From assembly GCA_903896585.1 (NCBI GenBank), contig CAITYI010000136.1, positions 1-7,059 on the forward strand: a DNA stretch of 7,059 nt. Direction: 5' to 3'. The notes below the pieces were generated by a model, which worked only from the letters and a program-made list of their open reading frames with translations, searched no databases and was not told where the DNA came from. Below are positions 1 to 4,987 of this stretch, one piece after another. The position numbers were made by a program, and so were the translations under genes. The stretch comes from an uncultured bacterium (lineage in GTDB: Bacteria; Actinomycetota; Actinomycetes; S36-B12). Within the stretch, counting starts at the first letter, position 1; each line of letters starts with the position of its first letter.

Positions 1-93
1 CTAGCTGATTTCGCGCAGCGTGGTTGGATTCAATTGGAATCCCGCCAGGTGCTTATCCTCGATGTTGACCGCCTGGGCAAACGCGCCCGCTAG
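1..93 (+). CDS. crp: Crp/Fnr-family transcription regulator, C-terminal end only
   Basis: Reading frame 1 is open from the first base and ends at TAG 91-93, giving 30 residues that begin LADFAQRGWI and end RLGKRAR. This resembles, from memory, the extreme C-terminus of mycobacterial Crp (Rv3676): the end of the DNA-recognition helix, the beta wing (GWIQLESRQVLIL) and a basic tail. Family knowledge: Crp is a cAMP-responsive dimeric DNA-binding regulator. The cAMP-binding domain and most of the helix-turn-helix lie upstream of the window, so ligand binding cannot be judged. Synteny supports the call, because crp lies next to an MBL-fold hydrolase gene in mycobacteria. The stop codon interlocks with the stop of the opposing gene. 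Confidence 0.82.
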   Translation, partial: LADFAQRGWIQLESRQVLILDVDRLGKRAR

Positions 94-854
94 CGACTTC
101 GCAAATATTCCAGCTGCGCCGCAACGGTGAGCTCTGCCGCTGGTAACACAGACGGATCCACATCCTGGTACACAATCTCGGTAACCTCTTGAACCGTGTT
201 AAACCCAGATGCCACCGCGGCCCGCACCTGTTCAAGGCGATCCTTACGGTGCTGCTCATAAAACTCAATCAAGGCGACCGGGGTGCTGGATATTGGGCCG
301 TGTCCGGGAAGCAATAAATCAATCTGTTCATTGATGCAGTGATCATGTAAGTATCGGAGTGAATCGAAATATTCATCAAGTCGGCCATCTGGGTGCGCGA
401 CCAATGTCGTGCCGCGGCCGAGCAAGGTGTCACCCGTAAGCAAATACCGACCACTCGCATTCGAGACCGTGATGCAGACACTGTCGGAACTGTGTCCGGG
501 TGTCGGATGCATTCGCAGCGTCGCGTCACCCAGGTCTAGGCCATCGATTTCTCGCTGGGAAATCACTGGAACAGCTAGCAACTCAGCCAAATCTGGAGCA
601 CCTTCAGCGTGGTCAATATGTGCATGGGTCAAAATAATTGCTCGGATATTCCCGGGAACCGAATCGGCCACTCGCTGCAGGTGCCCCGCATCTGCCGGAC
701 CCGGGTCAATAACCACACTGGAACCACTATCCGAACCAATAATCCAGGTATTTGTTCCTTCCAGTGTCCAGGGCGAAGGATTGGGAGCGAGCACACAGTA
801 AATTCCGTCGGCAACCGCGCCACCGACCCAGGGACTAGCAGTCGAATCAGTCAC
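90..854 (-). CDS. Metallo-beta-lactamase-fold hydrolase, LACTB2-like
   Basis: This 254-residue protein has the zinc-site motifs of the MBL superfamily in order: THAHIDH (His77, His79, Asp81, His82), GHSSDS (His121), LLTGDTLLG (Asp142) and PGHGP (His185). The segment after Asp142 (LLGRGTT...DGRLDEYFDSL) and the C-terminal 60-70 residues, a probable winged-helix-like tail, fit the LACTB2-like branch (Rv3677c type). A binuclear metal-dependent hydrolase is expected; the substrate is unknown, with thioester, phosphodiester or RNA all possible within the fold. The start is GTG (854-852). It overlaps the stop of the NUDIX gene by 4 nt (GTGA) and has a good ribosome-binding site, GAGAGG, 7 nt upstream. 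It is the last gene of a four-gene operon. No signal peptide is visible, so it is probably cytoplasmic. Confidence 0.9.
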   Translation of the reverse strand: MTDSTASPWVGGAVADGIYCVLAPNPSPWTLEGTNTWIIGSDSGSSVVIDPGPADAGHLQRVADSVPGNIRAIILTHAHIDHAEGAPDLAELLAVPVISQREIDGLDLGDATLRMHPTPGHSSDSVCITVSNASGRYLLTGDTLLGRGTTLVAHPDGRLDEYFDSLRYLHDHCINEQIDLLLPGHGPISSTPVALIEFYEQHRKDRLEQVRAAVASGFNTVQEVTEIVYQDVDPSVLPAAELTVAAQLEYLRSR

Positions 855-1567
855 GCGATTTCCTCTCCCGATGTTTCCATGCGAGCTTTGGTAACCCCGC
901 GATTGACGACCTCCATTGTGTAAGCATTAAACAAATCCCAACGAATGGTGCGATCCTCATTGAGGGCTGGGCGGGGTAGCCGAGGGAAGATTGTGCGTTG
1001 CTCGGCCAATTGAATTAACTCCCCAACCCCAGAGGCAGCGGCTAACTCCTGCAAAACAAATTGGGTCGGGTGCAGCATGGGAAGTGAACCGTCTTGGGAG
1101 CGGCGTAGTCCATCTTGGGGTGTGGTCCACAACATTTCTACCGCTTCCGTTGTGCATAAATTACCTGATGTATCAGAGGGCACGACTCCCAAAAAGAAGT
1201 GCACGTCATAACGCATGGATTCAATCTCGGGAGTAATCCAATGATCCCACCGAGTCAATTCGACCATGTGAATGTCCACTTCCTCGCGCACCTCGCGAAT
1301 AGCGCAGGCCAGGATCGGGTCGGCAAAAGCATGGTCAACAGCATCAACCTTGCCGCCTGGAAAAACCGCCATGTGAGGAGCAAACTCCATGGTGGCTGCT
1401 CTGCGAAGCATTGCGACATCAAATGCGGAATTCATGTCCTCGTGTGGTCGCAGAATCACAACGGTCGCCGCCGGCAATGCTGGTGGAATTTCCCAACGAT
1501 TGTCACCTCGAGCGACGGAGTCAATACGTTCCTGAACCGTCATTCTCGAGGTCACGTGATCACTCAC
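851..1567 (-). CDS. NUDIX hydrolase, NUDT19/CoA-pyrophosphatase-like
   Basis: This 238-residue protein carries a NUDIX core: FPGGKVD (residues 69-75), then after an insertion REVREE (Arg91, Glu92, Glu95, Glu96), the part of the NUDIX box that binds catalytic metal. The box is not canonical. The Glu expected six residues after Gly72 is Asp78, about five extra residues lie before the RE, and the final Gly is Asp98. A longer box of this type, followed by a WITPE...RYDVHFF segment (residues 110-125), resembles the NUDT19-like branch, whose members hydrolyse CoA or other nucleoside-diphosphate-linked compounds. The substrate here is inferred only. The assigned start is GTG 1567, 3 nt after the RidA stop, with GGAG 12 nt upstream. 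GTG 1555 and ATG 1543 are in-frame alternatives. The end overlaps the MBL gene by 4 nt, suggesting coupled translation. Confidence 0.87.
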   Translation of the reverse strand: MSDHVTSRMTVQERIDSVARGDNRWEIPPALPAATVVILRPHEDMNSAFDVAMLRRAATMEFAPHMAVFPGGKVDAVDHAFADPILACAIREVREEVDIHMVELTRWDHWITPEIESMRYDVHFFLGVVPSDTSGNLCTTEAVEMLWTTPQDGLRRSQDGSLPMLHPTQFVLQELAAASGVGELIQLAEQRTIFPRLPRPALNEDRTIRWDLFNAYTMEVVNRGVTKARMETSGEEIA

Positions 1568-1570
1568 GTG

Positions 1571-2026
1571 TTATTTGAACTCCACAATCATGTCCACCTC
1601 AACGGGTGCATTGAGTGGCAGCACCGCCACCCCTACCGCCGAACGTGAGTGCGGACCATTGAATGCTTTGCCAAGTAGGTTGCTCGCACCGTTAATGACC
1701 GCGGGCTGACCATAAAATTCTGGAACACTTGAAACGAATCCGGTCACTCGAACCACCTGAATAACTCGATCCAGGTCGCCGAGAACACTCTTGACGGCAG
1801 CAATGGCATTGAGGGCGCAAATCTCAGCAAGGCGAGCACCCTCTTCCGGGTCAATCTCTGCACCGAGGCGTCCGGTGGCAGCGAGCGTTCCCGCGACCAT
1901 GGGGAGTTGACCCGATGTATACACATGTGATCCGGAGATCACGGCGGGTACATAAGAAGCAACGGGTGCCGCCACCTCGGGAACAACCAGACCTAATTCG
2001 GCCAACCGATCTTCAACTAGTGACAT
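1571..2026 (-). CDS. RidA/YjgF/UK114-family protein
   Basis: This 151-residue protein begins MSLVEDRLAELGL, chosen over an upstream in-frame ATG at 2116. It has AAGGG 8 nt upstream, starts 4 nt after the DUF4177 stop and has family length; the longer reading would overlap the DUF4177 gene. RidA features are GSHVYTSGQLPM (residues 32-43), VRVTGFVSSVPEF (92-104) and HSRSAVGVAVLP. Arg128 aligns with the substrate-binding Arg105 of E. coli RidA, and Glu143 falls at the same spacing as its Glu120, so imine/enamine deaminase chemistry is plausible. The extra N-terminal helix is typical of the longer RidA-like subgroup (Rv3678c type), whose substrate is not settled. RidA proteins normally form trimers with active sites between subunits. 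It is the second gene of the minus-strand operon. Confidence 0.92.
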   Translation of the reverse strand: MSLVEDRLAELGLVVPEVAAPVASYVPAVISGSHVYTSGQLPMVAGTLAATGRLGAEIDPEEGARLAEICALNAIAAVKSVLGDLDRVIQVVRVTGFVSSVPEFYGQPAVINGASNLLGKAFNGPHSRSAVGVAVLPLNAPVEVDMIVEFK

Positions 2027-2030
2027 GGAA

Positions 2031-2186
2031 TTAGCCCTTCTGCCTTTTGAGATAGGCGACCATGTTGTCCGGATTTGGACCAGGCACCACCTGAACAAGT
2101 TCCCAGCCGTCTTCACCCCACGTATCCAGTATTTGCTTGGTGGCGTGGATGAGCAATGGCACGGTGGCGTATTCCCATGAAGTCAT
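2031..2186 (-). CDS. Small DUF4177-family protein
   Basis: Reading the minus strand from ATG 2186 gives 51 residues beginning MTSWEYATVPLL, with DGWELVQVVPGP at 26-37 and VAYLKRQKG at the end, stopping at TAA 2033-2031. The W-E-Y start, the GWELV core and the YLKR end fit DUF4177, and the mycobacterial counterpart (Rv3678A) sits in the same place next to RidA. Function is unknown; it is a compact one-domain protein. An in-frame ATG at 2210 would add eight residues (MNNHYAHG). Neither start has a clear Shine-Dalgarno sequence, and 2186 is preferred because the family starts at this Met. It is the first gene of the minus operon, 4 nt before RidA. Its 3' end carries the RidA ribosome-binding site, so the two are probably translated together. 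Confidence 0.85.
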   Translation of the reverse strand: MTSWEYATVPLLIHATKQILDTWGEDGWELVQVVPGPNPDNMVAYLKRQKG

Positions 2187-2226
2187 GCCATGAGCGTAAT
2201 GGTTGTTCATTAGTTAAGGTGAAGCA
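2187..2226. promoter_or_regulatory. Very short divergent control region between DUF4177 operon and ATPase pair
   Basis: Only 40 bp separate the preferred DUF4177 start (2186, minus) from the first ATPase start (2227, plus), or 16 bp if DUF4177 starts at 2210. On the plus strand AAGGTG at 2216-2221 lies 5 nt before ATG 2227 and is a good ribosome-binding site. On the minus strand an AT-rich stretch around 2205-2218 (TTAACTAAT) could serve as a weak -10 for the DUF4177 operon. No convincing -35/-10 pair is visible for either direction, so promoter elements must extend into one or both coding sequences. Confidence 0.5.
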
Positions 2227-3267
2227 ATGCACCCTGAGCCCGGATACATGCCTAGGCACGCGCCTGGGCACGCGCCTGGAAACGCGCCCGAACAGTGGCC
2301 CAATGTCACCCTGCATGTAGTAACCGGCAAAGGCGGCACCGGCAAAACAACCGTGGCTGCAGCGCTGGCCATCGCACTGGCCACTGACGGTCACCGGGTA
2401 CTTCTCATGGAGGTAGAAGGTCGACAAGGTATCGCCCAACTTTTCGATGTCCCACCGTTGCCCTATGAAGAAAGAAGGGTCGCTGTTGCCCCGGGCAATG
2501 GTGAAGTGTGGGCTCTGGCCGTTGATACCGAAGATGCCCTCTTGGACTACCTCGAATTGTTTTACCGGATGCGCCGGGCCGGATCCGCACTGAGCAAAAT
2601 GGGTGCCATTGATTTTGCAACCACTATTGCGCCCGGCTTGCGCGATGTTCTCCTCACTGGAAAAGCCGTCGAAGTTGTTAAGCGCAAGGAGAAAAATGCA
2701 AAGAATGCTTACGACTACGTAGTGATGGATGCTCCACCTACTGGACGCATCACACGCTTTCTCAATGTGAATTCTGAAGTTTCTGGTCTTGCCAAAGTCG
2801 GGCCAATAAAAAACCACGCGGATTCGGTCATGAATGTCATCGCATCTGATCAAACGGCCATCCACCTGGTGACTTTGCTGGAAGAAATGCCCGTACAAGA
2901 AACAATTGACGGTATTGGGGATTTGCGGGCAAATAAGCTTCCCGTAGGTGGGATTTTTGTCAACCTGATGCGCCCGCCGCGTTTAGACGAAACCCAGCGC
3001 GGTGCAGCCCTGGAACACAACTTAAATAGCGACCAGATCGCGGCAAGCCTTGCACTGGTCGGTATCGATACTCCGAGGTTGGTTGCCGTTCTTGAACGGG
3101 AGGCGGAGGATCACTCTCGACGGGTGGAATTAGAGCAGCGTGAGTTAGCGCGCCTCTCGGACTTGAATCTCCCCATGGTGACTCTTCCGCTCATTGCCTC
3201 GGGAATCGATCTCAGTGCCCTCTATGAACTAGCGCGGGTTATGCGGGACGCAGGTGTCACATCATGA
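2227..3267 (+). CDS. Get3/ArsA-like ATPase, first subunit of the pair (Rv3679 type)
   Basis: This 346-residue P-loop ATPase has a deviant Walker A TGKGGTGKTT (residues 33-42) that includes the signature Lys35 used across the dimer interface in Get3/ArsA/MinD enzymes, plus Lys40. VEGRQGIAQLFDVPPLPY (63-80) closely resembles the mycobacterial Rv3679 protein as recalled. DAPPTGR (168-174) is the Switch II region, and GAIDFATTIAPGLRDVLLTGK (126-146) lies in the helical subdomain. I see no cysteine in the protein, so the zinc-bridging CxxC of eukaryotic Get3 is absent. The first 23 residues are an unusual Pro/His/Gly-rich extension. The start is set by AAGGTG 5 nt upstream of ATG 2227. The gene overlaps the second ATPase by 4 nt, so a heteromeric complex is likely. 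Older annotation as an arsenite pump ATPase is not supported: no arsB or arsC is nearby. Confidence 0.92.
   Translation: MHPEPGYMPRHAPGHAPGNAPEQWPNVTLHVVTGKGGTGKTTVAAALAIALATDGHRVLLMEVEGRQGIAQLFDVPPLPYEERRVAVAPGNGEVWALAVDTEDALLDYLELFYRMRRAGSALSKMGAIDFATTIAPGLRDVLLTGKAVEVVKRKEKNAKNAYDYVVMDAPPTGRITRFLNVNSEVSGLAKVGPIKNHADSVMNVIASDQTAIHLVTLLEEMPVQETIDGIGDLRANKLPVGGIFVNLMRPPRLDETQRGAALEHNLNSDQIAASLALVGIDTPRLVAVLEREAEDHSRRVELEQRELARLSDLNLPMVTLPLIASGIDLSALYELARVMRDAGVTS
2242..2289 (+). repeat. 12-bp tandem repeat, four in-frame units
   Basis: Four consecutive 12-bp units occupy 2242-2253, 2254-2265, 2266-2277 and 2278-2289. Units 2 and 3 differ at one base (AGGCACGCGCCT and GGGCACGCGCCT); the outer two are degenerate copies. 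They encode Gly-Tyr-Met-Pro, Arg-His-Ala-Pro, Gly-His-Ala-Pro and Gly-Asn-Ala-Pro in the N-terminus of the first ATPase. Unit 2 is also a small dyad, AGGC-ACGC-GCCT. The array lies 56-103 bp upstream of the DUF4177 start on the other strand. Confidence 0.85.
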
Positions 3268-4394
3268 AGTCATTTGATATTGATTCCCTCTTAACCGACC
3301 CCTCCATTCACATTATTGTCTGCACCGGCGCCGGTGGTGTGGGAAAGACAACAACCGCTGCCGCAATAGGTGTGCGGGCCGCTGAGTTGGGGCGCAATGT
3401 GTGTGTACTCACAATTGATCCAGCCCGGCGGTTGGCACAAGCCATGGGTCTCACCGAATTGGATAACACACCGCGACCTGTTCTGGGAGTTTCCGGCGGA
3501 ACTTTGAGCGCCATGATGCTCGACATGAAACGCACATTTGATGAAGTAGTCGAATCCCATGCCGACCCAGAGCGTGCCCAACAAATTTTGAGCAACCCGT
3601 TTTATCAGGCCTTATCTTCGTCTTTTGCCGGGACCCAGGAGTACATGGCCATGGAGAAACTCGGGCAATTACACAGTAACTCCGGTGAGTGGGATCTCAT
3701 TATCGTCGATACACCGCCTTCTCGAAATGCCTTAGATTTCCTCGATGCGCCGGCACGTTTAGGTTCATTCCTTGATGGCCGGTTCATTCGAATACTCACC
3801 GCACCCGCTCGTGGTGCCGGCAATGCAATCGGCCGAATCGCTGCGTTGGGGTTTGGAATCTTTACCAATGTGCTGAGTAAAATTCTTGGTGCTCAGGTTT
3901 TGTCTGACATTGGCACATTTGTTGCCGCTATCGACACCACGTTTGGCGGATTTCGCGAACGTGCCGATGCCACCTATGAACTACTCAAGCAACCAGGTAC
4001 CAGGTTTCTGGTGGTGGCCGCTCCGGAGCGCGATGCATTACGTGAGGCATCATTTTTTGTGGAACGTCTTCAAAAAGACAACATGCCGCTCGCCGGGCTG
4101 GTGCTGAATCGGGTTCAAGATGTCGATCACACCGACTTAACCGAAGAACAAATAGCGGCGGCCGCCCAGACTCTGCGAGCCACGGGTTCGGACAACGCAC
4201 TAGCGGTAGCTCTTTTGGAGTTACATGCCGAACGAATGCAAATCAAGGCTCGTCACAAGCACCTGATTCAAAGGTTCGAGGGCGCCCACCCTGGGGTGCC
4301 CATTATTTCAGTCCCCGCAATGGCCGAAGACATCCACGATTTAGATGGCCTGCGTTCGGTGGGCACCGCACTTGCTCAGCACACCAATTGGTGA
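3264..4394 (+). CDS. Get3/ArsA-like ATPase, second subunit of the pair (Rv3680 type)
   Basis: This 376-residue P-loop ATPase has Walker A GAGGVGKTT (residues 22-30). It keeps the second Lys (Lys28) but has Ala where Get3/ArsA proteins carry the signature Lys. Other landmarks are LTIDPARRLAQAMG (49-62, Switch I area), VDTPPSRNALDFLDAP (148-163, Switch II area) and LNRV (281-284, adenine-side loop). A hydrophobic/amphipathic stretch at about 187-230 corresponds to the helical subdomain that binds client or membrane segments in the Get3 family; it is not an obvious transmembrane span. Only two cysteines (Cys20, Cys47) occur and no CxxC. ATG 3264 overlaps the previous stop (ATGA) with AGGTG about 7 nt upstream, implying coupled translation and a matched ratio of the two subunits. 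It faces whiB4 convergently across 39 bp. The client is unknown. Confidence 0.91.
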   Translation: MKSFDIDSLLTDPSIHIIVCTGAGGVGKTTTAAAIGVRAAELGRNVCVLTIDPARRLAQAMGLTELDNTPRPVLGVSGGTLSAMMLDMKRTFDEVVESHADPERAQQILSNPFYQALSSSFAGTQEYMAMEKLGQLHSNSGEWDLIIVDTPPSRNALDFLDAPARLGSFLDGRFIRILTAPARGAGNAIGRIAALGFGIFTNVLSKILGAQVLSDIGTFVAAIDTTFGGFRERADATYELLKQPGTRFLVVAAPERDALREASFFVERLQKDNMPLAGLVLNRVQDVDHTDLTEEQIAAAAQTLRATGSDNALAVALLELHAERMQIKARHKHLIQRFEGAHPGVPIISVPAMAEDIHDLDGLRSVGTALAQHTNW

Positions 4395-4433
4395 ACGCTA
4401 AAAACGCATGCGAGCCGAACCGGTGAATTAACC
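4395..4433. other. 39-bp convergent gap between ATPase pair and whiB4, no clear terminator
   Basis: Both flanking genes end here. The only structure seen is the 8-bp palindrome CGCATGCG (4405-4412), with five A's before it on the plus strand, so a short T-run follows it on the minus strand. The palindrome has no room for a stable stem plus loop, so it is at most a very weak terminator for whiB4. Nothing terminator-like is seen for the plus-strand pair. Confidence 0.4.
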
Positions 4434-4745
4434 TTAAGAAGCTCGGTCAGTACTGCTGAGCAGTGTCTGCCGCTCGTACTCAGTTTGTGCACTCATGAGC
4501 AGAGTCCGCCACGAAGAAACATTTGGGCGACGGCGCAGTAATGCGCGACGCTCACGCTCGGTCATCCCACCCCACACCCCGAATTCAACTCGATTGTCCA
4601 AGGCATCGGAGAGGCATTCGGTGCGGACATCGCAACCGAGGCAAATTGCCTTGACTCGATTTTGCGCTGCTCCTTGAACAAAGAGGGTGTCGGGGTCGGT
4701 GGTCCGGCAGGCCGCGCGGGCGGCCCATTCAGTGGCGATAGACAT
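4434..4745 (-). CDS. whiB4: WhiB-family Fe-S transcription regulator (WhiB4/WblA type)
   Basis: This 103-residue WhiB protein has the four cluster-binding cysteines Cys13, Cys35, Cys38 and Cys44 (C-x21-C-x2-C-x5-C). The GVWGG turn (residues 56-60) is followed by a basic RERRALLRRR segment (64-73) that contacts DNA or the sigma factor in this family. DPDTLFVQGAAQ (17-28) and ALDNRVEFGVWGG (48-60) resemble WhiB4, and the divergent ponA2 gene matches the whiB4-ponA2 and wblA loci. Family knowledge: WhiB proteins bind a [4Fe-4S] cluster that responds to oxygen or nitric oxide. WhiB4 acts in oxidative-stress control in mycobacteria, and WblA represses antibiotic production and affects development in Streptomyces. 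ATG 4745 has AGGAG 11 nt upstream. A promoter about 130 bp upstream leaves a long leader. Confidence 0.95.
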   Translation of the reverse strand: MSIATEWAARAACRTTDPDTLFVQGAAQNRVKAICLGCDVRTECLSDALDNRVEFGVWGGMTERERRALLRRRPNVSSWRTLLMSAQTEYERQTLLSSTDRAS

Positions 4746-4756
4746 TGAAAAATGAT

Positions 4757-4761
4757 CTCCT
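4757..4761 (-). promoter_or_regulatory. whiB4 ribosome-binding site
   Basis: On the minus strand this reads AGGAG within GAGGAGA, 11 nt before ATG 4745. The spacing is a little long but the match is strong, and it fixes the whiB4 start. Confidence 0.7.
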
Positions 4762-4857
4762 CAGCTCCAGCGGTGAATTAGTCCAAAATTCGAAGGATCG
4801 CTCCGAGCCGAATGTCCCCTGATGGGCGAATCTCACGTTGCGCCTACCAGCCGAGTG

Positions 4858-4877
4858 GTTCATTCGTACCTCTGAAC
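4858..4877. repeat. Inverted repeat GTTCA-N10-TGAAC at the predicted whiB4 transcription start
   Basis: Perfect 5-bp arms (4858-4862 and 4873-4877) are separated by 10 bp, centred near 4867. They overlap the predicted whiB4 start point (about 4869) and touch the -10. The position suits a repressor site, but short dyads are common by chance and no known operator consensus is matched. Confidence 0.35.
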
Positions 4878-4904
4878 TATGTCGACTCCCCGGCGCTGAG
4901 TCAA
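4876..4904 (-). promoter_or_regulatory. whiB4: Predicted whiB4 promoter
   Basis: On the minus strand a -35 TTGACT (4904-4899, five of six to TTGACA) is followed by a 17-nt spacer and -10 CATAGT (4881-4876, four of six to TATAAT). This is the best housekeeping-type promoter in the intergenic region. It predicts a start near 4869 and a leader of about 124 nt before ATG 4745. Confidence 0.6.
4884..4902. repeat. Inverted repeat GACTC-N9-GAGTC inside the whiB4 promoter
   Basis: Perfect 5-bp arms at 4884-4888 and 4898-4902 span most of the spacer and part of the -35 of the predicted whiB4 promoter. A protein bound here would contact DNA between the two promoter elements. The regulator is unknown; autoregulation is one possibility. 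Confidence 0.4.
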
Positions 4905-4949
4905 TACTTTTTCTATTCGGGAAAGTTGTCACAAAGTACGCCCCGGTCG

Positions 4950-4978
4950 TTGGGAATCGGGAACATCGGACATACCCT
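4950..4978 (+). promoter_or_regulatory. ponA2: Predicted ponA2 promoter, possibly giving a leaderless mRNA
   Basis: TTGGGA (4950-4955), a 17-nt spacer and TACCCT (4973-4978; fits TANNNT) lie just before ATG 4988. The expected start point is about 4985-4988, at or within 3 nt of the start codon. No Shine-Dalgarno sequence is present between 4978 and 4988, which agrees with leaderless translation, common in actinobacteria. Confidence 0.45.
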
Positions 4979-4987
4979 TGACGTCTG

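Noticed and set aside
409..923. Two plus-strand open frames opposite the MBL gene
   Set aside because: They are shadows of the conserved zinc-hydrolase frame; their translations are not protein-like.
1552..1570. Two CACGTG hexamers and overlapping palindromes TCACGTGA and GTGATCAC at the NUDIX start
   Set aside because: They could be an operator but lie inside a tightly packed operon, and the half-sites do not have the six-base spacing of a Crp site (TGTGA-N6-TCACA).
2027..2116. 30-residue N-terminal extension of RidA from ATG 2116
   Set aside because: It would overlap DUF4177 out of frame. The shorter start has a ribosome-binding site and family length.
2113..2898. Long open frame (261 codons) on the minus strand opposite the first ATPase
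   Set aside because: It is antisense to a strongly supported conserved gene, its translation shows no recognisable domain, and it overlaps the real DUF4177 gene in another frame.
2227..4394. Arsenite efflux (ArsA) function for the ATPase pair
   Set aside because: There is no arsB, arsC, arsD or arsR nearby and no cysteine metalloid site. The proteins match the actinobacterial Rv3679/Rv3680-type pair instead.
4405..4412. Palindrome CGCATGCG next to an A/T run as a terminator
   Set aside because: The 8-bp palindrome leaves no loop and too short a stem; kept only as a comment on the convergent gap.
4421..4780. Ten-base direct repeat CGGTGAATTA on both sides of whiB4 (4421-4430 and 4771-4780)
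   Set aside because: Ten-base matches are expected by chance in 7 kb, there is no extended identity, and there is no sign of insertion: whiB4 is in its conserved place.
4959..4985. ECF-type promoter GGGAAC-N17-CGTC before ponA2
   Set aside because: Its transcription start would fall inside the ponA2 coding sequence beyond ATG 4988; the housekeeping-type pair fits better.
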